A stretch of DNA of 46,360 bases from Acidimicrobiia bacterium (GCA_025928935.1 JAICNB010000019.1:1-46360); one strand, 5' to 3'. Shown: positions 16,455-25,250, numbered from the stretch's first letter. The notes: generated by a model not told the origin, from the sequence alone. Numbers and translations: made by a program.

Positions 16455-17308
16455 TCCTCGACTCCAAGGAGACCCGAAGGCCGGATGAGGATGGTCACAG
16501 CCGCTGCGACCAGCAGGATGATCAGCGAGAGAACGGTGCCGATGGAGGAGGCGGCGACGGTGCTGATCATCCCCAGGATGAGCCCGGCGAGGATGGCGCC
16601 GCCGACACTCCCCAGCCCGCCCACCACGGTCACGATCAGGGCCGACACCGTGAGCTCGAAGCCTGCCGTGACCGAGACCGGGGTCACCAGCGACCGGGTC
16701 ACCGCCACCAACGCGGCAAGGACGCCGGTGAGGATCAGGATGAGGCGAAGCATCCGCTGGGGATCGACGCCCACCAGGCGAGCTCCTTCCTCGTCCTCGA
16801 TCACCGATCTCACCGCACGACCGAGGGTGGTCTTGCGGAAGAAGAGAAGCAGCCCACCGAGGACCAGGATGGTTATGACCGAGGCCACCACCCCGCCCCT
16901 CACCATCCTCACTCCCAAGAGCTCCACCGGGCCACCCCCTATGCGGAGGGTGAGAGCCTTTGTGGGATATCGCCAGCTGAGGAATCCGTCGACCATGAAG
17001 GCCAGGCCCAGGGTAAGGAGAAGGCTGAGCAGGACCCTGGCCTCGCCGTGGAGCCGATAGACAGGACGCAGGATTGTCAGGTCGAGCAAGAGCCCCAGAA
17101 GTCCCCCCGCCACCAGACCGACCACCACGGCCGGGATCGGGCCCAGCCCCGCTTCCATCGAGAGCACGACGACCATTGCCGAGACCACCGCCATCTGCCC
17201 GTAGGCGAGGTTGAGCACGCCGCCCAGCCCGTAGACCATGGTCAGCCCACCGGCGAGCAGCCCGAACTGCAGGCCGAGGACGATGCCGTCGAGCAGGTTG
17301 GCGATCAC
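16451..17308 (-). CDS. livH: Branched-chain-type ABC transporter permease LivH
   Basis: The 285-residue membrane protein has about eight hydrophobic segments and the family hallmarks LNLAYGQMAVVSAM near the N-terminus and VGGLGSVGGAILAGLILG near the C-terminus. The cytoplasmic EEA-like loop is TTLGRAVRSVIEDEEGARLVGV. The GTG at 17308 overlaps the livF stop as GTGA. It forms the importer pore with LivM. Confidence 0.94.
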   Translation of the reverse strand: MIANLLDGIVLGLQFGLLAGGLTMVYGLGGVLNLAYGQMAVVSAMVVVLSMEAGLGPIPAVVVGLVAGGLLGLLLDLTILRPVYRLHGEARVLLSLLLTLGLAFMVDGFLSWRYPTKALTLRIGGGPVELLGVRMVRGGVVASVITILVLGGLLLFFRKTTLGRAVRSVIEDEEGARLVGVDPQRMLRLILILTGVLAALVAVTRSLVTPVSVTAGFELTVSALIVTVVGGLGSVGGAILAGLILGMISTVAASSIGTVLSLIILLVAAAVTILIRPSGLLGVEE

Positions 17309-18003
17309 ACGACCCCCAGGTAGGACCGGCGGACGTCTGGGTCATGGGTCAGTTCCGCCGACGTGCCTTCCTTGCGTATCACTCCGTTCTCCAGCACATA
17401 GCCCCGATCGCTGAGCGCCAACGCCAACGGGACCTGCTGTTCGGCCACCAGCACCGTCAATCCCCGCTGCTTGAGAATCCCCAGCGCCCGGTAGGCCTCG
17501 GCGGCCAGTTTCGGTGCCAGCCCCGTCGTCGGCTCGTCGAGGACGAGGAGCCGTGGCCGGGACATCAATGCCCTCCCCACCGCCAACATCTGCTGCTCGC
17601 CACCGCTCATCGTGCCTGCGCGTTGACCACGTCTCTCCGCGAGTCGGGGGAAGAGGTCGAACACCGACTGCACGTCGTCCGGGTCGGGCCGGTCCGGGTA
17701 GGCGCCCAGGGAGAGATTCTCCCGGACGGTCATCCGGGGGAAGAGATGGCGCTCGGCGGGCACGAAGCTGATGCCCAGACGGGCGATGCGTTGTGTCTGC
17801 TTCCCGGTGATGACCTCCTGCTGGAACTCGACCGTTCCCGATGACGGTCGGAGCAGACCCAGGACCGCCCGAAAGAGCGTGGTCTTCCCGGCGCCATTGG
17901 AGCCGATGATCATCACCGCTTCCCCCTCATCGACATGGAAACCGACGTCCCTGATGACGTCGCCACCCTGGTAGCCAGCAGTCAGGCCTCGTACCTCAAG
18001 CAT
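17305..18003 (-). CDS. livF: Branched-chain-type ABC transporter ATPase LivF
   Basis: The 232-residue ATP-binding subunit has Walker A GSNGAGKTT near residues 36-44, the ABC signature MSGGEQQMLAVGRAL and Walker B LLVLDEPTTGL, plus the LivF-specific FVPAERHLFPRMTVRENL. The ATG at 18003 lies inside the end of livG (8-base overlap), and a longer reading frame upstream is just livG in another frame. It energises import together with LivG. Confidence 0.94.
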   Translation of the reverse strand: MLEVRGLTAGYQGGDVIRDVGFHVDEGEAVMIIGSNGAGKTTLFRAVLGLLRPSSGTVEFQQEVITGKQTQRIARLGISFVPAERHLFPRMTVRENLSLGAYPDRPDPDDVQSVFDLFPRLAERRGQRAGTMSGGEQQMLAVGRALMSRPRLLVLDEPTTGLAPKLAAEAYRALGILKQRGLTVLVAEQQVPLALALSDRGYVLENGVIRKEGTSAELTHDPDVRRSYLGVV

Positions 18004-18739
18004 CGTCGACGCTCCTGGAACCGAGATAGGCCTCGACCACGGCCTCGTCACGCATGACCGTCTCGGCCGGCCCTTCGGCGAGGACACGACCGAAGTTGAG
18101 CACCACAACCCGCTCGGCGAGCTGCATGACCGCTTGCATCACATGCTCGACCCAAACGACGGTGATCCCGAACCGCTCACGGATGGTCCGGATCATGTCG
18201 ATGGAGGCGGTCAACTCGGACTCATTGAGCCCGGCCATCACCTCGTCGAGGAGCACCAGCTTGGGCTGCCCGGCCAACGCCCGGGCCAGCTCGAGGAAGC
18301 GTCGTTCGTGCAGATTCAGATTGCCCACTCTGTCGTGATGACGATCACCGAGACCGACGATGGTCAGCATCTCACCGCCGATGGCGAGCGCCTCACTCTC
18401 ATGGCGGTGACCCGCCGCAGACCCGAAGACGGCGCCAAGAGTGGCGTTCTCCAGGACGCTCATGCTGGGAAAGACCCGGGGTGTCTGCTGCACCATGGCG
18501 ATCCCCAGCCTGGAGACGCTGTGAGTCGGGTGACCGGCTATCTGCCGGCCATCGAATGTGATGGTCCCGCTGGTCGGGCGCTCAAGCCCAACTACCAACT
18601 TGAGCAATGTGCTCTTACCGGCGCCGTTGGGGCCGACGATGGCGAGGATCTCGCCATCGTCGACTCCAAGATTCACTCCGTCGACAGCCGGGAGGCCGCC
18701 AAACTGCTTCCCGACCTCCTCGAGCTCGAGAAGTGGCAC
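17996..18739 (-). CDS. livG: Branched-chain-type ABC transporter ATPase LivG
   Basis: The 247-residue ATP-binding subunit has Walker A GPNGAGKST at about 36-44 and Walker B LVLLDEVMAGLN. The usual LSxGQ signature is diverged to NLNLHERRFLELARAL, a kind of change seen in some LivG-like ATPases, so function is still expected. The start is a GTG at 18739. It lies seven bases after the binding-protein stop. Confidence 0.92.
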   Translation of the reverse strand: MPLLELEEVGKQFGGLPAVDGVNLGVDDGEILAIVGPNGAGKSTLLKLVVGLERPTSGTITFDGRQIAGHPTHSVSRLGIAMVQQTPRVFPSMSVLENATLGAVFGSAAGHRHESEALAIGGEMLTIVGLGDRHHDRVGNLNLHERRFLELARALAGQPKLVLLDEVMAGLNESELTASIDMIRTIRERFGITVVWVEHVMQAVMQLAERVVVLNFGRVLAEGPAETVMRDEAVVEAYLGSRSVDDA

Positions 18740-18746
18740 CTGTCGA

Positions 18747-20060
18747 TCAGGACGCCGGCACGTACGGCTCCAACGTCTCGGCCTGGGTCAACTTCACGAC
18801 CCACCAGACGCCCGCGTCGTTCAATCCCTCCGGGGCAGGGCCTTCGCTGATCGTGTTGACGGTCGGGGCCGAAGAAGCGAGCTCGCCCCACTCGGTCCAG
18901 CTCATCGGATGGGCATAGCCCTCCAACTCATAGGTCTGACCGTGGAGGTACTCGGAAATGGCCACCGGATCGTCCCCGGCGTTGGCGACCGCGTCGGCCA
19001 CCATTGTCACGATCCCGTGCCCGGCCACCGCGTCGTCGGACATCATCGCGTTCTCGGAGAACTCGAGATAACGGGCCGCCAGTGCCGCATAGCCCTCGCT
19101 GGTGTAATCGGCGCAGGCAAAGTCGGTGTAGCGACCTATGGCCAGATCGGCCAATCCTCCCACCGCCAGATCCGGCGGAATCCAAGCTCCCGTTACCGGC
19201 ACGTCGGCGAGCAGGTCAGCCGACAGAGTGGTGATTGGGGTGGCCCCTGGCGGATGACCGGTGGCGATGATCATCTCGGCGCCGGCGTCGGCCATGGCCC
19301 TCACGTAAGGGATGAAATCCGTGTCAGGGGGCACCGGAGCGACCTGGATCTCGCCGTATGAGACGCCGGCGGCATCCAACGCGGGCCCGACGGCCGCGGC
19401 AAAGGACTGACCCCACGGGTAGTCGGCAACGATGACCCCCACGTTGGTTAGACCCAGTTCCTGAACGTATTGCACAACGGGCCCAACGGTCATCGGTGCG
19501 GCGGGTAGACAGGTGCGGAACATGAAACGGCTATCCGCAGTGAGCGCTGCCTCCGTGCCGGACTTGACCAGGAAAGTGGGTATCTGCAGCTCCTCTGCCA
19601 GTGGAGAGATCGTGCCTCCCACGGTGCTGGAGATGATGCCGCCGATGGCGACCACCCCTGCCTCGGCCAGCCGCTCGTATCCTGAGGTCCCCGCATCGGC
19701 GTCGTTCGCCGAGTCCTCGACGACCAGTTCGATCATGCGACCGTCGACGCCGCCCTCTCCATTGATCTCCTCAGCGGCCAGCATCATCCCGTCACGGGCC
19801 TGGACTGCCCAGGGCGTGAATCCGGTCAGGTCGGTGAGCACCCCGATCCTGATCGGTTCCCCGGAGGCTGCGGTCGTCGATGGGGCCTCGGTGGTATCCG
19901 GAGCCTCGGTAGTCGCCGGAGCCTGGGTCGTGGCTGGGGCCTCGGTGGTCCCGGGCGCCTCGGTGGTGTCGCTGCTCTCGCCCCCGTCGCAGGCCGCCAG
20001 GATCAAAGCCAGCACGGCGACGAAGACGAGCGGCCTCCCTCTCGCGTGTTTGTTCCTCAT
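18747..20060 (-). CDS. ABC transporter substrate-binding lipoprotein (LivK-like)
   Basis: The 437-residue periplasmic-binding type I protein carries a lipoprotein signal: hydrophobic VFVAVLALILAAC with lipobox Cys24. A low-complexity linker follows at about residues 32-66, made of TTEAP-like five-residue units, probably spanning the cell wall. The ligand-binding body begins at IRIGVLTDLTGF and contains AAEEINGEGGVDGR, a standard LivK segment. ATG 20060 is chosen because AGGAGG lies nine bases upstream; the ATG at 20078 would place that ribosome site inside the gene. It heads the importer operon, and its ligand is inferred to be an aromatic acid from the downstream genes. Confidence 0.92.
   Translation of the reverse strand: MRNKHARGRPLVFVAVLALILAACDGGESSDTTEAPGTTEAPATTQAPATTEAPDTTEAPSTTAASGEPIRIGVLTDLTGFTPWAVQARDGMMLAAEEINGEGGVDGRMIELVVEDSANDADAGTSGYERLAEAGVVAIGGIISSTVGGTISPLAEELQIPTFLVKSGTEAALTADSRFMFRTCLPAAPMTVGPVVQYVQELGLTNVGVIVADYPWGQSFAAAVGPALDAAGVSYGEIQVAPVPPDTDFIPYVRAMADAGAEMIIATGHPPGATPITTLSADLLADVPVTGAWIPPDLAVGGLADLAIGRYTDFACADYTSEGYAALAARYLEFSENAMMSDDAVAGHGIVTMVADAVANAGDDPVAISEYLHGQTYELEGYAHPMSWTEWGELASSAPTVNTISEGPAPEGLNDAGVWWVVKLTQAETLEPYVPAS
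19863..19967 (-). repeat. Tandem TTEAP-coding repeat (lipoprotein linker)
   Basis: About seven imperfect 15-18-base units encode TTEAP, TTQAP and TTAAS pentapeptide-type repeats just after the lipobox of the binding protein. The DNA units (core CCTCGGTGGT on the plus strand) are similar enough to vary in number by slippage. Confidence 0.75.
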
Positions 20061-20126
20061 TCGATCGTTCCTCCTCATCGGCCACGATGCTTACCCGTGG
20101 GCTCGCCGGTCCGTCCCGCCAAGATC

Positions 20127-20141
20127 GCCACAGCCTGTGGC
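20127..20141. promoter_or_regulatory. Palindrome upstream of the transporter operon
   Basis: GCCACAG and CTGTGGC are perfect 7-bp arms around a single base, about 70 bases upstream of the binding-protein start. The size and symmetry suit a dimeric repressor. No regulator can be assigned. Confidence 0.35.
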
Positions 20142-20231
20142 ACGGGCGCCACCCTAATCCTCGGACCTGCTCCGGGCCGTCCGCCCTCCGTACGAGTGTG
20201 CGGTAGACGAACACCGGCGAGTGTAACAAGC

Positions 20232-20261
20232 GGCCCTATCGGCAGGCCGGCCGCCAGGGCC
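20232..20261 (-). terminator. GC-rich hairpin after galD
   Basis: GGCCCT (20232-20237) pairs with AGGGCC (20256-20261), with an inner GGC/GCC and the palindrome GGCCGGCC at the tip. It begins four bases after the galD stop on the minus strand. There is no T-run, so it is only a candidate terminator separating galD from the transporter operon. Confidence 0.4.
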
Positions 20262-20264
20262 AAC

Positions 20265-21344
20265 TCATCCGTACGACCTGGGAAAGACCACGCCATCCAT
20301 CAACTTGCGAGCAGTGCGCACGATCCCGGCCCCGCGGATCTCGAGCCCGGGACCGGGCCCGAGACGGACCGTGGCGTCGAATGATCCGGTCGGGTGCTCG
20401 AGACGCACGATGTCCGAGCCGGGGGCGACATCGGCAAGACTCGCCGCAGTCGTGCCAGGCAGGAGACAGGCGGTGGCGACGCTGACCGCACCCAGCACGC
20501 CGATCGCCTGATGACAGCGGTGCGGGATGAAGGTCCTGGTGCAGAGGGCACCCCCCTCCCGGGGTGGGGTGACCAGCGTCAGCTTGGGAACGGTCGCGTC
20601 GGTGACGTCGCCCAGGTTCATCATGGGGCCCGCCGTCATCCGGATGGCCTCGAGCTTCTCCCTGAGACCCTGGTTTGCCTCCAGTTCGCCACAGGTCTCG
20701 TACCCGGTCACCCCCAGGTCACTCGCCCGCATGACGATCACCGGCATCCCGTTGTCGATGAGGGTCACCTCTACCCCGTCGACCTGGTTGGACATATCGC
20801 CGGTGGGGAGCAATGACCCGGTGCTGGAGCCGGCGATGTCCTCGAACTCGATGATTATCCCGGCTGCGGAGCCCGGAACACCGGCGATCTCGGTGTCACC
20901 GGCGTAGACCGGCGCACCATCATCGACGGGGAAGGTGGACACGGCCACACGCCCGGTGTTCTGCATGAGGATCCGCACCGACGTCTTCCCATCGTCGGAG
21001 CCGATCAAACCACGCTCGACTGCGAACGGCCCCACTGCGGCCAGCATGTTCCCGCAGTTCTGCCTGTCGCTCACCTCGGGCCGATCCACCGACACCTGGA
21101 GAAACAGGTACTCGATGTCGACGTCCTCTCGTGGCGACATGCCGACCACTGCGACCTTGGTGGTGAGGGGGTGGGCGCCACCCACGCCGTCGATCTGCCT
21201 GGGGTCGGGTGAGCCCATGACCTGGAGCAGCAGCTCGTCACGCTCGCCCGGGTCGGGCGGGAGGTCTTCGGCCAGGAAGAAGGCTCCCTTCGACGTGCCG
21301 CCCCGCATCAACATGCAGCGAATTCCTGGGGGCTCGGTGCTCAT
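20265..21344 (-). CDS. galD: 4-oxalomesaconate tautomerase-like protein (PrpF family, GalD/LigU type)
   Basis: The 359-residue protein belongs to the PrpF isomerase family. The opening IRCMLMRGGTSKGAFF is diagnostic, and NCGNMLAAVGPFA and PHRCHQAIGVLGAVSVA match the two halves of the diaminopimelate-epimerase-like fold. GalD and LigU interconvert tautomers of 4-oxalomesaconate in gallate and protocatechuate 4,5-cleavage; PrpF itself isomerises 2-methylaconitate. The former is preferred because galB and galC homologues start 85 bases away on the other strand. The ATG at 21344 is the natural family start. The intergenic region holds a strong palindrome (21357-21409). Confidence 0.85.
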   Translation of the reverse strand: MSTEPPGIRCMLMRGGTSKGAFFLAEDLPPDPGERDELLLQVMGSPDPRQIDGVGGAHPLTTKVAVVGMSPREDVDIEYLFLQVSVDRPEVSDRQNCGNMLAAVGPFAVERGLIGSDDGKTSVRILMQNTGRVAVSTFPVDDGAPVYAGDTEIAGVPGSAAGIIIEFEDIAGSSTGSLLPTGDMSNQVDGVEVTLIDNGMPVIVMRASDLGVTGYETCGELEANQGLREKLEAIRMTAGPMMNLGDVTDATVPKLTLVTPPREGGALCTRTFIPHRCHQAIGVLGAVSVATACLLPGTTAASLADVAPGSDIVRLEHPTGSFDATVRLGPGPGLEIRGAGIVRTARKLMDGVVFPRSYG

Positions 21345-21356
21345 CGGTGAAACCCA

Positions 21357-21409
21357 TTCTTGCGCGCCGTTGTCGACCTCAACGTCGAGAACGGCGCGCG
21401 AAAACGGGT
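21357..21409. repeat. Dispersed 53-bp palindromic element, copy A (between galD and galB)
   Basis: GCGCGCCGTT (21362-21371) pairs perfectly with AACGGCGCGC (21390-21399); after one mismatch TCGAC pairs with GTCGA around a 6-base loop, giving 15 pairs. The whole 53 bases align without gaps to 42126-42178 with 42 identities, including GCGCGAAAACGGGT at the right end. It lies in the divergent promoter region of galD and galB. Confidence 0.7.
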
Positions 21410-21428
21410 CGTCGATATCGTTGTCGGG

Positions 21429-22157
21429 ATGAGTGACGACGCGCTCCTCGTGGTGAGCGCCCATGTCGGCGACTTCGTCTGGAGGGCCGGAGGTGCCATC
21501 GCCTTGCACTCGTCCCGGGGCCACCCCGTCACCGTGGTGTGCCTCGCCTACGGAGAACGCGGCGAGTCGGCCCGCTTCTGGCGACAGGGCATGGGTCTCG
21601 AGCAGGTGAAGGAGGCCCGCCATGCCGAGGCCGAGGCGGCTGCCAAGGTCCTTGGTGCCGACCTGCTCGCATTCGACGCCGACGACTATCCCCTCTTGGA
21701 GACCCGTGAGCTACTGGACCGGCTCGTCGGGGTGTACCGGGATGTCCGCCCCGCAGCTGTGATCACTCACACCGAGCGAGACCCGTGGAATCGCGATCAC
21801 GAGACGGCACACGCTATCGCGACCCAGGCCCGCATCCTGGCCCAGGCAGCCGGCGTCGACCCGGGCACCGAGGTGATCGGGGCGCCCTCGGTCTTCCTCT
21901 TCGAGCCCCACCAGACCGAGTACTCGAGGTTCATGCCCGACGTGCTGCTCGACATCAGCGAGGTGTGGGAACGGAAACTCGAGGCGATGCGATGCATGGA
22001 GGGCCAGGAGCACCTCTGGGACTACTACTCCGACGTGGCGACCCGGAGAGGGGTCCAGGCGATGCGAAACTCGGGGCCGAACCTCGGGTTGGTGACTGAT
22101 GCCAAGGCCGAGGCCTATCAGCGGGTCTTCCCCCAGGTCACTCGGGAACTCACCTGA
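21429..22157 (+). CDS. galB: 4-oxalomesaconate hydratase-like protein (PIG-L/LmbE family, GalB type)
   Basis: The 242-residue protein has the PIG-L fold, but its zinc motif is AHVGDF (residues 11-16) rather than the deacetylase AHPDDE. The run HVGDFVWRAGGAIALH is close to what I recall of GalB, the 4-oxalomesaconate hydratase of Pseudomonas gallate catabolism. His12 and Asp15 keep the metal-ligand positions, and DPWNRDHETAH supplies a further His. It is followed after one base by galC, and galD is divergent, so the trio fits conversion of 4-oxalomesaconate to pyruvate and oxaloacetate. A sugar-amide deacetylase is the less likely alternative. Confidence 0.83.
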   Translation: MSDDALLVVSAHVGDFVWRAGGAIALHSSRGHPVTVVCLAYGERGESARFWRQGMGLEQVKEARHAEAEAAAKVLGADLLAFDADDYPLLETRELLDRLVGVYRDVRPAAVITHTERDPWNRDHETAHAIATQARILAQAAGVDPGTEVIGAPSVFLFEPHQTEYSRFMPDVLLDISEVWERKLEAMRCMEGQEHLWDYYSDVATRRGVQAMRNSGPNLGLVTDAKAEAYQRVFPQVTRELT

Positions 22158-22158
22158 C

Positions 22159-22848
22159 ATGAACGAGGGCGTGGTGGTGCGACAGGTGCCCCGGGTTGCC
22201 TCGGCGATAGTCGGGGAGCTGGGCAAGGCCGGGGTGGCAACAGTCCATGAGGCGGGAGCCGGCGGGCTGCTCGACCCCGGGATCAGGCCGATCCAGGAGG
22301 GCGCCCGCATTGGCGGCAATGCAGTGACCGTCATCTGCGCCCCCGGCGACAACATCATGGTCCACGCCGCGGTCGAGCTCATCGAGCCCGGAGACGTCCT
22401 GGTCATCGGCACGACTTCTCCCGCCGACAATGGGATGTTCGGCGAGCTGCTGGCCACATCGGTGATGGGACGGGGCTGCGCCGGGGTGGTCGTCGACGGA
22501 GGGGTGCGTGACGTGTCCGATCTTCGCCGGATGGGCTTGCCCGTCTGGGCCAGGGTGATCCACGCCGCCGGGACCGTGAAGGCCAACCCCGGCTCGGTGA
22601 ACGTCCCCGTGCTGTGCGGAGGCGTCACGATCCAGCCGGGGGATGTGATGGTGGCCGACGACGACGGGGTAGTCGTCGTAGAGCGGGCGCAAGCCGCCGA
22701 GGTGCTCGAGGCGGTCCGGGCCCGTCTGACACGCGAAGACGACACGAGGTCTCGCCTCGCCTCGGGCGAGCTCGGTGTCGACCTCTACGGGTTCAGGGAG
22801 AAGCTCGAGGAGATGGGAGTGCGCTGGGTCGACACCCCCGAGCAGTGA
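22159..22848 (+). CDS. galC: 4-carboxy-4-hydroxy-2-oxoadipate aldolase (RraA-like; GalC/LigK type)
   Basis: The 229-residue protein has the RraA/HMG-CHA aldolase fold. The GELLATSVMGRGCAGVVVDGG segment with the following VRD holds the conserved Arg-Asp pair of the class II pyruvate aldolases of this family, and VTIQPGDVMVADDDGVVVV is the usual C-terminal block. The enzyme should split 4-carboxy-4-hydroxy-2-oxoadipate into pyruvate and oxaloacetate. ATG 22159 follows the galB stop by one base. Proteins of this fold also include RNase E inhibitors, but gene order favours the aldolase. Confidence 0.88.
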   Translation: MNEGVVVRQVPRVASAIVGELGKAGVATVHEAGAGGLLDPGIRPIQEGARIGGNAVTVICAPGDNIMVHAAVELIEPGDVLVIGTTSPADNGMFGELLATSVMGRGCAGVVVDGGVRDVSDLRRMGLPVWARVIHAAGTVKANPGSVNVPVLCGGVTIQPGDVMVADDDGVVVVERAQAAEVLEAVRARLTREDDTRSRLASGELGVDLYGFREKLEEMGVRWVDTPEQ

Positions 22849-22853
22849 CGCCA

Positions 22854-23642
22854 ATGCGGATCGCGGTCCTCGGCCTCGGTGAAGCGGGATCGCTCATCGC
22901 GTCCGACCTGGCCAGGGCAGGAGACGAAGTCCACGGCTACGACCGGGCCGAGGTGTCCACCCCCGAGGGTGTAATCGTCCATCCAGAACCGGCGGCCGCG
23001 ATGTCCGGCTGCGACCTGATCCTCGCCCTGACACCGGGGTCGGAGGCGAGGGGAGCACTCGCTGGGGTGCTCGACTCACTCGTGGGCCCGACCGTCTATG
23101 CCGACCTGTCCACCGCAGCCCCCACTCTGAAAGCTGACCTGGCCGGGATGGTGGCCGCGCGCGGCGCCCGCTTCGCCGACGTCGCCCTGATGTCACCGGT
23201 GCCGGGCAGAGGGCTGGCCACTCCCGCCCTTGTCTCGGGGGATGGGTCGGTGTGGTATGCCGCAGAGATCAACAGACGTGGCGGCAGCGTGGTGGTGGTC
23301 GGGCCCGAGGCCGGTGAGGCGGCGACCCGCAAGCTCCTCCGTAGCGTCGTCATGAAGGGCCTCGCCGCGATCCTCATCGAGGGAATGGAGGCAGCGGCCC
23401 GTGCCGACAAGGATGGGTGGTTCTGGGGCCACGTCGTCGACCAACTCACCGACCTCGACGAGCCGATGCTTCGACGGCTCCTCCTCGACACCGCCCCGCA
23501 TGCCAAGCGGCGCGTCGAAGAGATGGAGGCCGCCAGAGTCCTGCTCCTCGAACTGGGCGTCCCTCCCACCATGACCACCGCCACGGTGGCCAACCTGCGC
23601 CGTCTCTTGGAGGAGGGGATGCCCGATCTCTCGATCGGCTAG
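22854..23642 (+). CDS. 6-phosphogluconate dehydrogenase-like oxidoreductase with DUF1932 C-terminal domain
   Basis: The 262-residue protein starts with a Rossmann motif GLGEAGSLIASDLARAG at residues 7-23, then SPVPGRG and a C-terminal helical region (KGLAAILIEGMEAAARADKDG) of the DUF1932 type. It follows galC by five bases. Such proteins occur in 4,5-cleavage clusters, but their substrate there is not established; a hydroxy acid or hemiacetal arising from the pathway is plausible. It ends 13 bases from the convergent benzoate-CoA ligase stop. Confidence 0.8.
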   Translation: MRIAVLGLGEAGSLIASDLARAGDEVHGYDRAEVSTPEGVIVHPEPAAAMSGCDLILALTPGSEARGALAGVLDSLVGPTVYADLSTAAPTLKADLAGMVAARGARFADVALMSPVPGRGLATPALVSGDGSVWYAAEINRRGGSVVVVGPEAGEAATRKLLRSVVMKGLAAILIEGMEAAARADKDGWFWGHVVDQLTDLDEPMLRRLLLDTAPHAKRRVEEMEAARVLLLELGVPPTMTTATVANLRRLLEEGMPDLSIG

Positions 23643-23655
23643 ACGTTCTGCCCTG

Positions 23656-25182
23656 TCACCTGCGCAGCATGAAGCGTTGGATCTTCCCGGTGGCGGTGCG
23701 GGGGAAGTCGTCGACATACTCCACGATGTGGGGGTACTGGTAGCGCTGCAGCGACGCCTTGCACCACGCCTGGAGCTCAGGGACCAAGTTCCCGCCGTCG
23801 GACCAACCCTCGGTGAGGATCACGACGGCCTTGATCCGGGACCTGTGCTCGATGTCGACCGCGACCACAGCCGCCTCCCTGATCGCGGGATGCTCCATCA
23901 GACGGTTCTCGATCTCGATCGGGCTCACCCAGAGGCCGCCGACCTTCATCATGTCGTCGACACGCCCCTCGTACCAGTAGTACCCGTCCTCGTCCTGGCG
24001 GTACCTGTCACCGGTTAGGAACCACTCGCCCCGGATCTTGTCCCTGCTCCGCTCGGGCTGCTGCCAGTACATCGTCAGGGCACTGGGGCCCTTCACATGC
24101 ATCTCACCTGCCTCGCCGGGAGGGCAGAGGGCCCCCTCCGGGTCCCTGATCTCCACCTCGTACCCATCGACCGGGGTGCCCGAGGTCCCCGGTCGGACGT
24201 GACCGGCCCGGTTGGAGCAGTAGATGTGGAGCATCTCGGTGGAGCCGACACCGTCGAGGATCTCGATCCCGGTCCGGTCGTGGAACCGGCGCCAGATCTC
24301 GGGTGGCAACGGCTCGGCCGCCGAGACCCCGAGCCGCACCGACGACCAGTCCGTGTCGTCGAAGCCGGGGTGGGCCAGCACCGCGTTGTAGAGGGCGGGC
24401 ACCGAGAAATAGAGAGACGGCCCATGGGAGCCGACACGCTCGAAGAGGCGGTCGGGAGTGGGGCGTCCGGTCAGATACACCGAGGTGGCCCCGGACCACA
24501 TGGGGAAGGTGAGGTTGTTGCCCAGCCCATAGGCGTGGAACATCTTGGTGCTGGAGAACACCACGTCGTCGGGCCCGATGCCCAGCACAGGCACGGCATA
24601 CAGGTCACAAGTCGCCGCGATGTCGGCATGGCTGTGGACCACCCCCTTCGGCTTGCCGGTCGAACCCGAGCTGTAGAGCCAGAACGCCATGTCGTCGGGA
24701 CGGGTGTCGATCGGGGCGAGATCCTCACCAGGCTCGGCCATCCAAAGGTCCACCTCGTGGGCCCCTTCGGGGGCGGGACCGTTGGCGACCAGCAAGGTGA
24801 TCTCGGGTCTTGCCGACACCTGGGGACCCACCACGTCGAGGAACATGTGGTCGACGAGCGCAAAGCGGGCATGGGAGTCGTCGAGGAAATAGCCGAAGTC
24901 GTCGGGCCGGGCCAGGAAGTTGACCGGGACCGGGACAGCCCCGATCCTCATCGCTCCGAGAAAGACAGCCGGGAACACGGGGGTGTCGTCGACGACCAGC
25001 AGAATGCGGTCCTCCCGACCCATGCCCAGGTCGCGGAGCCGGGCCGCCACTGAATCGATCGCGCCACGGAGCCGGCCGGCCGGCCAGGGCTCGTCGTCGG
25101 CCGTGATCAGGATGACCTCGTCCTCGCCCCGCCTCTCGATCCACCCGTCGATGAGAGTGCCGGCATTTGGCCCCGTCTGCAT
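23656..25182 (-). CDS. bclA: Benzoate-CoA ligase
   Basis: The 508-residue adenylate-forming enzyme activates benzoate to benzoyl-CoA with ATP, the entry step for BoxB/BoxC. The P-loop YSSGSTGKPKGVVHSH lies at about 170-185, with later motifs GVGSTEMLHIYCSNR, WFLTGDRYRQDEDGYYWYEGR and the C-terminal lysine in PRTATGKIQR. The aromatic-binding region FHAYGLGNNLTFPM is as in benzoate-CoA ligases. ATG 25182 has AAGGGG eight bases upstream, and longer frames are unsupported. It is on the same strand as the box operon but separated by the gal and liv genes. Confidence 0.9.
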   Translation of the reverse strand: MQTGPNAGTLIDGWIERRGEDEVILITADDEPWPAGRLRGAIDSVAARLRDLGMGREDRILLVVDDTPVFPAVFLGAMRIGAVPVPVNFLARPDDFGYFLDDSHARFALVDHMFLDVVGPQVSARPEITLLVANGPAPEGAHEVDLWMAEPGEDLAPIDTRPDDMAFWLYSSGSTGKPKGVVHSHADIAATCDLYAVPVLGIGPDDVVFSSTKMFHAYGLGNNLTFPMWSGATSVYLTGRPTPDRLFERVGSHGPSLYFSVPALYNAVLAHPGFDDTDWSSVRLGVSAAEPLPPEIWRRFHDRTGIEILDGVGSTEMLHIYCSNRAGHVRPGTSGTPVDGYEVEIRDPEGALCPPGEAGEMHVKGPSALTMYWQQPERSRDKIRGEWFLTGDRYRQDEDGYYWYEGRVDDMMKVGGLWVSPIEIENRLMEHPAIREAAVVAVDIEHRSRIKAVVILTEGWSDGGNLVPELQAWCKASLQRYQYPHIVEYVDDFPRTATGKIQRFMLRR

Positions 25183-25250
25183 CGATTCCCCTTCCACGCC
25201 GCTGGCTGGAGAAAGGCACACTATCGGTCGTGCCACAGGCCCGTCGCCCC

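Noticed and set aside
21345-21428. Reading the 53-bp element as coding sequence (PFSR...NGAQEW in one frame)
   Set aside because: Copy A can be read in frame with galD upstream of its ATG, and copy B gives a partly similar peptide, but copy B has an in-frame TAG and the differences are not concentrated at third codon positions. Conserved dyad symmetry explains the similarity better.
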